Made by a program: the position numbers and the translations under genes
In this document: in pieces, positions 45,829 to 54,202 of the stretch
Layout: each line of letters starts with the position of its first letter
Numbering within the stretch: position 1 is the first letter of the stretch
Notes under the pieces: generated by a model
What the model was told of the DNA's origin: nothing
The model's input: only the letters and a program-made list of their open reading frames with translations
Databases searched by the model: none
DNA from: Pirellulaceae bacterium
Lineage (GTDB): Bacteria; Planctomycetota; Planctomycetia; Pirellulales; Pirellulaceae
DNA: 64,000 nt
Assembly (NCBI GenBank): GCA_020852965.1
Contig: JADYZV010000003.1
Span: 37,968 to 101,967, forward strand
Direction of reading: 5' to 3'

Positions 45829-46023
45829 TTAAACAGATTTTTTGCCTTCAGAGCCATTCGACTTGGGCGCGGGGGAGCGGTCCAAAACTTTCAAGGCCGC
45901 GTCGAGCGATTTAAGGGAAGATTTGATTTCTCGCCGTTCAATATCGAGTTCTAACAAACGCTTGTTCGCCAATTCCTTGGCGCGTTCAAGTGAGCGTCGA
46001 GCGTCCTTGAGGTTGTTTGCCAT
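45829..46023 (-). CDS. Small coiled-coil protein
   Basis: A 64-residue helical protein from ATG 46,023 (GGAG 5 bases upstream): 'NLKDARRSLERAKELANKRLLELDIERREIKSSLKSL' is a long amphipathic helix followed by a basic tail 'NGSEGKKSV'. Unknown function; it may join the same operon. Confidence 0.6.
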   Translation of the reverse strand: MANNLKDARRSLERAKELANKRLLELDIERREIKSSLKSLDAALKVLDRSPAPKSNGSEGKKSV

Positions 46024-46152
46024 AATTCTCCGCCACTTATCTATCTGGTAACCGTGGAATTGAGTTTGTTTGACAATTGGTCGGTTCGAATGGCATAAAG
46101 GGAACACACGAGAGAACCAGACCGAATGGGTCTCGCATGTGTTCAGGGAAAA

Positions 46153-46500
46153 TTAAATTAGTGCAACGGCCGTCGCTTCACCTAGACTCGCAATCACGTG
46201 AAACAGGAAAAAGCCTAGCACCAGAAAGAAGGCATCTCTTTTCGAGATCCAACCACTGGTTGGCAAAATTGGGGATGCCTTCGCCACTTTTGGGTTCAAC
46301 AACACTTCGGCCAAGTGTCCACCGCGATAAGTGACTCCTGAAAAGAGCGAAATGGAATCTGGAAGATCAGCACCTTCTAGCTGGTGCACTCTGCCATCGA
46401 CAGCTTGCACCATCATGGTGTGAATCCTCCGAGTTACCGATCGCCCATTCTCGGTGTGAGTAACCTTACAAAACCGTTGACCACCAGCTTCCAATGCCAT
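46153..46500 (-). CDS. Tail-anchored small membrane protein
   Basis: A 115-residue protein with a strong ribosome site (GAGGAGGT) before ATG 46,500. The soluble N-terminus ('FCKVTHTENGRSVTRRIHTMMVQAVDGRVHQLEG') is strand-rich; one membrane helix ('AFFLVLGFFLFHVIASLGEA') lies at the C-terminus. Not recognised. It is the first gene after the palindrome-bearing gap and may begin the 46.5-43.9 kb operon. Confidence 0.65.
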   Translation of the reverse strand: MALEAGGQRFCKVTHTENGRSVTRRIHTMMVQAVDGRVHQLEGADLPDSISLFSGVTYRGGHLAEVLLNPKVAKASPILPTSGWISKRDAFFLVLGFFLFHVIASLGEATAVALI

Positions 46501-46918
46501 GGTGATACCTCCTCTGTTTAGTGGCTTGCAGCCACAAGTTTATCGTTGGAATTCAATTGCCTGAATTCACCGCAAGGGCGTGCCGCACTTGCGTGATCTA
46601 GTTCCGTTTTCGATCGTCGAACTGATATCACTGGGTCTTCCGAGACCAGGAATGCAAATGGCTCCTTAAGGAGCCACTTGCCGATACACACTTTGTAGTC
46701 CTTTCAAACTCGCCACAAAACGTTACTATGCCGCGTTGGATCTCTCCGGCTAAACGTTTGTGTGTATCTACTCGCCTCATTTTTTAAGCTTCTCTCGAGG
46801 ACGAAGGTTGAGAGAGTTTTTCAATCAGCTTCGATTTTAATGGGACTCTGATCGTCGAGGATTCGATTTTGGGTACATTATGGAACGCACCGTGGACACA
46901 AATTGCAAACTCAGTTGC
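46501..46918. other. Gap with a palindrome between two minus-strand operons
   Basis: About 418 bases. It holds a 26-base near-perfect palindrome and a smaller GGTCTTCCGAGACC hairpin (46,634-46,647). It probably contains the promoter for the 46.5-43.9 kb operon and the end of the coupling-protein operon. Confidence 0.45.
46655..46680. promoter_or_regulatory. 26-base palindrome, possible operator or protein-binding site
   Basis: CAAaTGGCTCCTTAAGGAGC continues to CACTTG: perfect over 16 bases (46,660-46,675) and one mismatch over 26. It lies ~155 bases upstream of the ATG at 46,500. There is no long T run, so a binding site is as likely as a terminator. Confidence 0.5.
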
Positions 46919-48058
46919 TCAAGGTGCGAGCAGTCCCTGCTGTACAAGTGTGGGGCCGTAGATTCGCAGCATATCCTGCGCTTTCTTAAGCATCTCCCGG
47001 TCTTCATCTGACCAGTACTTTGCCTGCGATTTCACGGACCACTTGGGCTCAGATAGCTCCCAATGACCACCGAGTATCGCCAATCGAACCAGGCCTGCCT
47101 CGGAATCTGCCAAAGCGTTGATTCCATTCAAAGCGGTCAGTGAGATCGGCCCCTCATCCATTGTCTTCTTAAATCTCAGAGTTGTACCCGCCATCTCGCG
47201 AGGTTGCACGTAACGGTGTGTCAGGAACGGTGCCAGCATTGCAGTCACTTCCGGTCTGGTAGCCTCCGCAACTAATGCTTGCGCCTCTTCAGCCCTAGCT
47301 CGCTCTAGTATTTTGGCGGCAGCTTCCCGTTCGATCTGCGCGTCCAAGTCTTGCAATACCGCTGTGGTTTCCGCCTCGAAGATTTCGGCGCCGACCGTTT
47401 CTGGCTGTACCGTATCCGCTTCAATGGCCACGAGCTGTTGGGTTAACTTATGTTTGATTGCGGTAGCTTGTTGGAGAGCCAGGGTCCAGGCCTCACTTGC
47501 TTGTTTAGATTCGCTGTGAAGGGTGATTATCTCAGTCAACTCGCTGGTGGTCAGTCGTGTTGGGTTCGCCTGGCCCGCCAGCGCCTGAGTTTTGCCTTTT
47601 AAGCTCTCAATACGGGAGGCAGCCTTGGCGATCTGCTCAGGGCTGGCGCGATTGGCGCTTGTCACAAATGCCATCTGTTCAATCAGTTTTTGGTACTCCC
47701 GCCGCTCGCTGTCAGTTGCATCCAACTTTCGGGCTGGAGCTTCGCGGAAAGATGCGATGTCCGTTTGCCAAGTTGCGGCTGCATTGACGGCGGATGCTTG
47801 GAAGTCGGCAGCTTCGTCCAAAAGCCTGTTGGCCTAGGCAATTTGATCGCTTATCTCTGCCGCGTTAATTGCTGATGCAGTGGTAAGACTGTTGGGTGTA
47901 GGAGGAGCAACCGATCTACTGGGCGCCTTGGACGGCACGACTTTAGGGCTAAGGCCAAGCTGACGCTCACTCCAAGAAAAGAAGCCAACAACCGTCAGGA
48001 AGCCAACTAGCATTAGAACTGCACAAGCGTACCATTTAAGCTTATAGTAAGCGTACAT
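46919..48058 (-). pseudogene. Membrane-anchored coiled-coil protein interrupted by an in-frame amber codon
   Basis: The first frame (48,058-47,834) encodes 74 residues: an N-terminal membrane helix ('YACAVLMLVGFLTVVGFF') and a Pro/Ser linker ending 'INAAEISDQIA', then TAG (47,836-47,834). The same frame continues as 'ANRLLDEAADFQASAVNAA' into a ~300-residue coiled-coil region and a C-terminal domain ('GPISLTALNGINALADSEAGLV...YGPTLVQQGLLAP'). The sequence on both sides of the TAG reads as one protein. An alternative is two coupled genes with TTG 47,821 starting the second. It ends the coupling-ATPase operon. Confidence 0.65.
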
Positions 48059-48100
48059 TGCCGTTGTTATCTCCGTGAAGTGTTTCGTGACAAGGGAAAA

Positions 48101-50782
48101 CTAGCGTTTGCGTTTAGGTTTTGAGGGACCAGTTCGAGTGCGAAGTTGAATTCGTTTCTCAAATTCTTTACCGAATTCCGTGTCACTGGCTGACGTTTCG
48201 ATTGCAGGTGCTTTGCCAGTCGATGACTGGTGAGTAGCCCCAGTAATGGCCTTAGTTTTAACTGGAACCGATTCCTCCTCGGGAGGTAGCGATCTCGTCG
48301 GCGGCGCAATGAGAAATGCGCCCGGTGCAGATGGCCATGGCATCCTGCGGCGTTCTTTGTATTGGTCAAATGAGATGTGGTAATCGGATTTGATTGCCAC
48401 CGATTTGCCAGCGAACTGCGTGTAACCGCTTCCAAACGTGAACCGAACCAAGCTCGATTGTCGTCGAGCGCTGATTGCCTGGATGGAATTTCGGTCATAG
48501 CGAGGTTGTTCCTTTTCGGTAACGCGTACCATTCCCTCGTCTGCATGGCGTTCGGCATATCGGGCAGCGAGATCGCCACTGCCCCGTTCATAAGGCTGAT
48601 GCCATGTTGCCGCCGTAACGCGGCGCAGCCCTGACAGTTTTTCTTGGCGTTCGAGTGATATCAGATCGGACGCCCGAAAAATCTGCTTCATGGCGGTGCA
48701 GGAATCGATGGTGTCCCCCAAATCCGTACCTTGCCGTCTTAGCTGGCTGGCCGTTTGGTGTGCCGCGATAAGGGTACCGCCAATATCCCGAAATTGCTCG
48801 AATATCAGCTTGATACCGTCGCTCACGACCTGCTGGATTTCGTCAATGAAGAAGTAGGCACGATTCAAGTCTTGCGGATGGTGACTTGCGGCAGTGAACA
48901 TTGCCCAAAGAAACAGACGTGCGATTGTCGGTGCGTTCGTTGGCTCAATAGCAGACCTTAGCCAGAGGTAGACCACTTGCGGTTCTTCATAGAGGTTGGC
49001 CACGTCAATGGCGTCGCGTGAAATACAGGGATCATTGGGGAACGATTCTGGTGTGACGTTGAGCGCTTGGCTCGAGGCCAGGCGACTAACGAGCGCTCCC
49101 AAGTGCCGCGCTTGCTTCCAATCCTCTTCGAAGCCAATGTTCTTGTACCAATCACGATCACTAAGACGCACGTTCAGCTCGGCAAAAGAGCGAATGCCAA
49201 TTTGTTGCATGATCGTGTTCATCACGATCTCGTTCATGGCAGTAAAATATCCTGCACCGTACTGAATTCCGTAGTCGAGCGAGAGACCTTGCAGGATTTG
49301 CTGGGTCATTTGTTCGACGTTCAGCTTCACATTGTGCGACTGCAGAAATGGATTAAAGCCATAGGTTGTCTTGCCGACCTCGTTCGAGATCCATCGAAAA
49401 CGCAGTTGTCGTGTCCGAGCAGCCTCTCGCCGACAACTTTCGAAAAGCGCCTTATCCCCTTTGAGGTCAATGATCACCACGGTTGAATCCGCACGGGCAA
49501 TCAATTGAGTCGCTTGCGGCCCCATCGCCAATGCGGTCTTGCTCGCACCGCTGTCGCCCAGGATATGAACATGTTGGTCAAGGATCTCCCTATGGAGGAG
49601 AATTGGATAGTCTCCAACTTCACTGGCACCCAAGAGTAGATGCTCCCGCTCAGTTTTATCTTCCGAATTGATGATCCGGTCGACGTAGTTATCCCAGTCC
49701 GTCGTTTCCTTACACCGATGTGTGGACAATTCCTTTTCGAAGCGTGCTAGCAGTGTCCCGGTACACAACCAAAGCGTTGAACCCAAAACCAGCGGTCCGA
49801 AAACACAGATGATCGTGAGGTTCGCTAACGCCTGAAGTACCACGGATTCGCCCGCCCGCATGGCGTACTGCGGACTTGGGCAATACACGCCAAAACTGAA
49901 TCCAGTCACTACCAGAGCGCCTATAAGCAGCGACCAGCGTCGAACAGGAGACCGCAACCATTCCGTCGGAAAGCGGAACATTCCGGCCGCTCGGCAGCCG
50001 TGGATATCGTACGTGGCAAAGATAGTGAACGCCCGCCACGAGGCCCGAAGACTTGCGCCAAGATTTGGGAGAGGCAAGATTAATATGGCGAGCAAATGCC
50101 AAACCAACCAGACCCCCAGTGCACTGGCCGAATAAGTGATGGGCCAAAGCCAAAGCCCACTATCGATAAACGACACCGAATAGATCGACAGCTTCCAAGT
50201 AACAAGCAACAGTATTGGGCTTACGGTGTAGGTCAGGAGCTCGGGGCAATCGAAGGACAGGCCGTGGGGGATCAGTTGGGGAAGGTTAACTCGCCATCGC
50301 TTCATGGTTTCGCGATCTACAGTTGGCGCGACTAATAGCCATGCTGCAGCTTGACGGGCTATTAAACCGCACGTTAGCCAGGCAGCGATCAGGCCTATCG
50401 GACCTGCATATTCGGCGAATCGCCAAACTAGCTCCCATACCATGCAACTGAGACACGCGGCGGCATACAGGGCAGCAAAATGCAAATCCGTTTTTTGTAA
50501 AGCCCCTGTGATTCGACGAAGGCCAACTCGTGCAAACAGAATGACAGCACCCGCAGCAACCATATGCGGTGCGAGTGGGATGGTAATGCACAGGCAGTGA
50601 AGCACAATCCCAAGAGATGCGACGACGGGGAACGCAACCAACAAGATAATCAACACTAATCGACGTTCTTGGGCATCGGAAAGTGGACGTGGTCGATAGT
50701 TCAGCTCGGTCTTGTCGATTGCAGGCAATGCCTTCGAATCGAGGGCGTCGTCGATGTGCATCGGAAAAAAATCGAAGATCAT
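48101..50782 (-). CDS. TraG/VirD4-like type IV coupling ATPase
   Basis: An 893-residue membrane ATPase. Several N-terminal membrane helices precede the motor domain, with Walker A 'GDSGASKTAL', Walker B 'AYFFIDEIQQV' and 'AAHQTASQL' near the sensor. The C-terminal part is basic and low-complexity. Such proteins hand DNA to a type IV secretion channel or act as DNA pumps. Its ATG directly follows the stop of the upstream gene. No VirB4, VirB11 or relaxase gene is visible nearby, which is unusual for a conjugative element. Confidence 0.85.
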   Translation of the reverse strand: MIFDFFPMHIDDALDSKALPAIDKTELNYRPRPLSDAQERRLVLIILLVAFPVVASLGIVLHCLCITIPLAPHMVAAGAVILFARVGLRRITGALQKTDLHFAALYAAACLSCMVWELVWRFAEYAGPIGLIAAWLTCGLIARQAAAWLLVAPTVDRETMKRWRVNLPQLIPHGLSFDCPELLTYTVSPILLLVTWKLSIYSVSFIDSGLWLWPITYSASALGVWLVWHLLAILILPLPNLGASLRASWRAFTIFATYDIHGCRAAGMFRFPTEWLRSPVRRWSLLIGALVVTGFSFGVYCPSPQYAMRAGESVVLQALANLTIICVFGPLVLGSTLWLCTGTLLARFEKELSTHRCKETTDWDNYVDRIINSEDKTEREHLLLGASEVGDYPILLHREILDQHVHILGDSGASKTALAMGPQATQLIARADSTVVIIDLKGDKALFESCRREAARTRQLRFRWISNEVGKTTYGFNPFLQSHNVKLNVEQMTQQILQGLSLDYGIQYGAGYFTAMNEIVMNTIMQQIGIRSFAELNVRLSDRDWYKNIGFEEDWKQARHLGALVSRLASSQALNVTPESFPNDPCISRDAIDVANLYEEPQVVYLWLRSAIEPTNAPTIARLFLWAMFTAASHHPQDLNRAYFFIDEIQQVVSDGIKLIFEQFRDIGGTLIAAHQTASQLRRQGTDLGDTIDSCTAMKQIFRASDLISLERQEKLSGLRRVTAATWHQPYERGSGDLAARYAERHADEGMVRVTEKEQPRYDRNSIQAISARRQSSLVRFTFGSGYTQFAGKSVAIKSDYHISFDQYKERRRMPWPSAPGAFLIAPPTRSLPPEEESVPVKTKAITGATHQSSTGKAPAIETSASDTEFGKEFEKRIQLRTRTGPSKPKRKR

Positions 50783-51475
50783 TTATTTCTTCCTCAGCAT
50801 GAGCAGCTCTGCCAACTCGGGAATTACATAGGCGGTCACTTCCACGGGAGAGAACTTTGCTCGTGACACCCGTCGCTCGATTTTTGCTTGTTGCTCGTCC
50901 GTCCCCGTCAGTACGGTGATGCGAAATCGCCCGGCCATCATCAAAGAATAAAAAGCGGGAATTCCTTTGCGCTGGCCGATAATTCGTCCGACCCGGGATT
51001 TGATACGGTGTGCAGCCCCACCGCGATCAACAACCAAAAACTGGAGCTTGCTTTTACCGCCATCGGAGATCACCACATAGTTCGAAGAGTTCATGCCTGG
51101 ACGACAGAGCTCGGGAAACGTAGAGGTGAACTCTCGGCTGGTCATGCGACAAAGTCCGTTCTTGACGCAATATTGAGCGACCGCCAATAGCACTGGTAGC
51201 GTTTGTTCGGTCAAGGTACGTGGCGTGCGAGCCTCCATACCCAAGGCTTCGTATCCCCTGGGGGCGAGTACGAAGTAGCTGAAGGACAAAGCGGCGTCAA
51301 TTTTTCGAATCAGCTCACGCCCTTCCAGACGCCTGAGTACGCGTGTGACATTTTCATGGCTTGTACCGAGAAAACACGCTGTTGCTAAAAGATCAACGGT
51401 ACCGATGCGGTACAGCGCAATAAACGCCAGGATGCTGCGATCGCGCTCCGTCAGGTGACGTAGGTGTTTTTTCAT
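50783..51475 (-). CDS. Replication-relaxation-like winged-helix protein
   Basis: A 230-residue protein from ATG 51,475: an N-terminal winged helix ('LTERDRSILAFIALYRIGTVDLLATACFLGTS...VTRVLRRLEGREL') and a C-terminal alpha/beta part ('KLQFLVVDRGGAAHRIKSRVGRIIG...FRITVLTGT'). This layout resembles Replic_Relax proteins of plasmids. The reported family role in plasmid replication is inferred, not shown here. It is immediately upstream of the coupling ATPase. Confidence 0.65.
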   Translation of the reverse strand: MKKHLRHLTERDRSILAFIALYRIGTVDLLATACFLGTSHENVTRVLRRLEGRELIRKIDAALSFSYFVLAPRGYEALGMEARTPRTLTEQTLPVLLAVAQYCVKNGLCRMTSREFTSTFPELCRPGMNSSNYVVISDGGKSKLQFLVVDRGGAAHRIKSRVGRIIGQRKGIPAFYSLMMAGRFRITVLTGTDEQQAKIERRVSRAKFSPVEVTAYVIPELAELLMLRKK

Positions 51476-51485
51476 GGTTTCCCCG

Positions 51486-52109
51486 TTACCAGAGTTGGTA
51501 ACCCAGCTTCGTATTGGCGAAAGCAGTGTGTAGTTCTTGCAACCGGGAGACCGGATAGTCCCCTCCGTACTCAATCGCAAGCAGCGTCTTTCCAGACTCG
51601 TCAGCTAACACTGCGTCGGGTCGTTCGCGCATCGGCCAGTCCCTGGGGAGGCGGTCTTCGCTGAGCCAACGTGTGCCATCGTCGCGGGACCGGAATGCGC
51701 GCAGATACACCTCACTCACATTCAGGTCATGCGTTAATTGCGTGAGTTTGACCGTGGGTGCTGGCCCACTGCCAAAAAACCGCACAGCTCGTTTTGCCGC
51801 GTAGGCAATCGTCGCAAACTTCGCGTCCGACATGGTCCGTCGGTGGAGCACGCGAGATAGTTCATCAAATTCCGGTTGTGCGTCACCAGGCTCCCAGGCG
51901 ACCAACGGTCTAAGCGTTTGATGGATTTTTCGAACGAGCACTCTTTGCAAATGTATCCACCCGCTGTCCACCAGCGCCTGCAGGGAAGCTTTGGCCCGGC
52001 TTTTCCCCCAGCGGGTACTGCTCCACCAAGTTGCGGCGATTTGATCGAGTGTCATGGCGCGCACCGATTCCGCGAGCGCACAGACAATTTGTCGTTCTTT
52101 TTCGTTCAT
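51486..52109 (-). CDS. Second replication-relaxation-like protein
   Basis: A 207-residue protein. The N-terminal helical part resembles a winged helix ('MTLDQIAATWWSSTRWGKSRAKASLQALVDSGWI'). The C-terminal part has 'RPDAVLADESGKTLLAIEYGGDYPVSRLQEL', a D...E-x-G pattern as in Replic_Relax or PD-(D/E)xK-like folds. The stop lies 11 bases before the next gene. It is likely a structural and functional partner of the neighbouring protein. Confidence 0.65.
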   Translation of the reverse strand: MNEKERQIVCALAESVRAMTLDQIAATWWSSTRWGKSRAKASLQALVDSGWIHLQRVLVRKIHQTLRPLVAWEPGDAQPEFDELSRVLHRRTMSDAKFATIAYAAKRAVRFFGSGPAPTVKLTQLTHDLNVSEVYLRAFRSRDDGTRWLSEDRLPRDWPMRERPDAVLADESGKTLLAIEYGGDYPVSRLQELHTAFANTKLGYQLW

Positions 52110-52444
52110 CACGCGTCCTTGCTATCCGAACGAGGACGACCACGACGTCGCGGTGGTGGAAGCGAAGGATCACTCTCGGCCATAAGTCCATCACCTTCCG
52201 GCGCGTTCGCCGGTGGTGTGCTTTCTCGCTCTCGCTCTCGCTCTTGCTCTCGCTCTTGCTCTCGCTCTTGCTCTCGCTCTTGCTCTCGCTCCGAATCAAG
52301 TTTTATCAGAGTTTGGGTTAGAGCTTTCTCTGCATTCGAACTGCGGCGCTCCGTTTTCGCTTCCAGAAAATCAACCGCTTCTTCGGCACCTTCAACGATT
52401 GATTCAAACGCTCTTCGTCTCAAGTATTCAAAAAATGTCAGCAC
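52109..52444 (-). CDS. Small protein with REQE repeat tract
   Basis: A 111-residue protein with GTG start 52,444. A charged helical N-terminus ('MLTFFEYLRRRAFESIVEGAEEAVDFLEAK') leads into a (R-E-Q-E) tract around 52,226-52,290 and a Pro-rich basic tail ending 'RRRGRPRSDSKDA' (AT-hook-like). It overlaps its upstream neighbour by 7 bases. Function unknown. Confidence 0.6.
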   Translation of the reverse strand: MLTFFEYLRRRAFESIVEGAEEAVDFLEAKTERRSSNAEKALTQTLIKLDSEREQEREQEREQEREQERERERESTPPANAPEGDGLMAESDPSLPPPRRRGRPRSDSKDA

Positions 52445-52707
52445 TTGCTTGCCTCCGTTTCAGGGGATATTTCGTGCAAAGCTGATTTTCGTAAAAGCCA
52501 CTGATAATACGGGCCAAGCTGGGGACACTCTGGTACCGGACAGACGACGTATGATTCCCCTGCCAAATCGAATTCAAGAAATCCGAACCGACGATAAAAA
52601 AGCCAGTGGAATAATTCGCAGTGCATGGCATGTTCAGCAAAAATGCCGTTCCAAACCTGTGCGGTCCGGCTGCGACGCCGAGCTACAAGAATTGCTCCTT
52701 GTTTCAT
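52438..52707 (-). CDS. Hypothetical protein at the head of the coupling-ATPase operon
   Basis: An 89-residue protein from ATG 52,707 ('MKQGAILVARRRSRTAQVW'). It contains a few cysteines ('CELFHW', 'CPVPECPQL') that could bind metal but no complete motif. It overlaps the next gene by 7 bases and is divergent from the kinase gene at 52,844, so the 136-base gap should hold both promoters. Confidence 0.5.
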   Translation of the reverse strand: MKQGAILVARRRSRTAQVWNGIFAEHAMHCELFHWLFYRRFGFLEFDLAGESYVVCPVPECPQLGPYYQWLLRKSALHEISPETEASKC

Positions 52708-52843
52708 GTTGATAACTCCCTTCCAGGCTTGGGTTTAGGCTATTTCTTGAGTAAATTGATCAATTTCAACCATCGATCACCAATGCTGCGCTTGGCCAAC
52801 GCGAGCTGGAAAACCGACCAGAGCCGACGAAGCCAACAGCTCC

Positions 52844-53866
52844 ATGGATAACGGTCACCGAAAAACGATTCGATTCCGAGGGCGTACGGAAAGCGTTCTT
52901 GAGACATTTCGTGTTCGAGGACGCACCTATTTTGCTGTTCAGAAATTAAGTACCGGCGCGGCTTTTCGAGTGTTCGATTCCCATGCCGGGCCGGACGGCG
53001 GATTTCGCACGCTCTACCAATTTTCCCGCTCCAAAATCTCTCGTCAGCAGTTGGAGATTTTGCGACGCTTGAGTGGCACAAACACCAACCGCAACTTTCC
53101 GGGAATCGTCGATTTCGTGACGCAGGGCGAGCATCTATTTGTGGTTGTGGCGTGGGTCGACGGCACTGACTTGAAGAGCTATCTGGACGCTGTACGCAGT
53201 CACCAAACACCGCGTCCAAGTGTGCCTGAAGTCGTCCGCTTGGTTCGAGGATTAGTTCATGGACTGTCGCATTACCATCGCCGCAACTCCATGATTCACG
53301 GGGACGTTTCTCCAGCGAATATTGTGCTTTCAAATGGTACGAAACAACTTGTACTAATCGATTTTGGGTCTGCTTGGCCACAGGAGCAGGCAGCGAAACG
53401 CGAACCCGACGAGCTGACTTTTCCGTACGCGGCTCCCGAGCGTTTGTCAAAGCATGCCGTTGTAGATTTCCGCTCGGATGTTTTTTCGCTGTCGTCGATC
53501 GCCTACGAGCTTCTGACGCTTTCAGTGCCTTATGATGGACTTGGTGGCCAAGCAGGTCTGTCCGAACTGATTGGGAAAGTTGAAAACACGTATCGTCCCC
53601 CTTCGGAATTGATTTCAAAGTCGAAACGCCTGCCACAGCAGTCGATCCGTCTCTTGGATCAGTGCATTGGAACCGGATTGCAATTGCATCCTGACAGGCG
53701 TTTTGCGACTTCTCGTGAATGGCTTGATGCATGGGATTCGCTTTATTTCTGCTTCAAAAAGGGTGGTCGTCTCAGTCGATTTGAGGAGTTTTTTGTTACG
53801 GTAGCGATGATGCAATCGGAGAAGTTGGTACTGAAGGCCATTGGATGTTTGTTGCCAACCGCTTAA
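52844..53866 (+). CDS. Atypical protein kinase-like protein (HGD catalytic loop)
   Basis: A 340-residue kinase-fold protein. Catalytic loop 'MIHGDVSPANIVL' reads HGD rather than HRD, magnesium loop 'VLIDFGSAW' keeps DFG, and 'FPYAAPERLS' marks the activation end. The N-lobe lacks a glycine-rich loop and the usual VAIK lysine (text reads AFRVFDSHAG). It resembles a planctomycete mobile-region kinase family that I recall with the XRE-like partner at 53.6-54.2 kb. Its last ~250 bases overlap that gene on the opposite strand. Confidence 0.7.
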   Translation: MDNGHRKTIRFRGRTESVLETFRVRGRTYFAVQKLSTGAAFRVFDSHAGPDGGFRTLYQFSRSKISRQQLEILRRLSGTNTNRNFPGIVDFVTQGEHLFVVVAWVDGTDLKSYLDAVRSHQTPRPSVPEVVRLVRGLVHGLSHYHRRNSMIHGDVSPANIVLSNGTKQLVLIDFGSAWPQEQAAKREPDELTFPYAAPERLSKHAVVDFRSDVFSLSSIAYELLTLSVPYDGLGGQAGLSELIGKVENTYRPPSELISKSKRLPQQSIRLLDQCIGTGLQLHPDRRFATSREWLDAWDSLYFCFKKGGRLSRFEEFFVTVAMMQSEKLVLKAIGCLLPTA

Positions 53867-54163
53867 GTACGTGTCAATTTCCCACTCCAGAATGTGCCCC
53901 GGTGCCGGGAACTCAGTCTTCATACCGAGTTCCGCCAACTCTTGTGGATGCAGAATTTCGATGGGATCCGAGATACCAAACGCGTCAAGTACAGCCAGTG
54001 ATAGAGTGCTAAGGAAAACGGGATCACCTCGCAATATTTTACGTACAGTATCCTTGTGCAGGCCGGTCTTATCTTGGAAATCCTTGGCTGACATATTAGC
54101 GGTGATGCGCAATCGCTTCAGCTTCAATGGGTCGGCTCGGAAGTTTCGTTGTTCGAGTTGCAT
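53615..54163 (-). CDS. XRE-like helix-turn-helix protein with NGLQY tail motif
   Basis: A 182-residue protein from ATG 54,163 (AGGA 9 bases upstream). Residues ~15-70 are an XRE-type domain ('LKRLRITANMSAKDFQDKTGLHKDTVRKILRGDPVF'). The C-terminal 'WEIDTYLSGWQQTSNGLQYQLLRLHHRY' matches a motif I associate with kinase-linked regulators in planctomycetes. After 'HHRY' the sequence becomes unusual, and this part overlaps the end of the kinase gene in antisense. The true C-terminus may be truncated. Confidence 0.7.
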   Translation of the reverse strand: MQLEQRNFRADPLKLKRLRITANMSAKDFQDKTGLHKDTVRKILRGDPVFLSTLSLAVLDAFGISDPIEILHPQELAELGMKTEFPAPGHILEWEIDTYLSGWQQTSNGLQYQLLRLHHRYRNKKLLKSTETTTLFEAEIKRIPCIKPFTRSRKTPVRMQLQSGSNALIQETDRLLWQAFRL

Positions 54164-54202
54164 GTCGTTATTCCTACGGAGGTAGTCAGAAGCCTTTCGA
54201 TC

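Noticed and set aside
52740..53732. 330-residue minus-strand frame opposite the atypical kinase
   Set aside because: The plus strand carries conserved HGD and DFG kinase motifs; the antisense text is basic and disordered.
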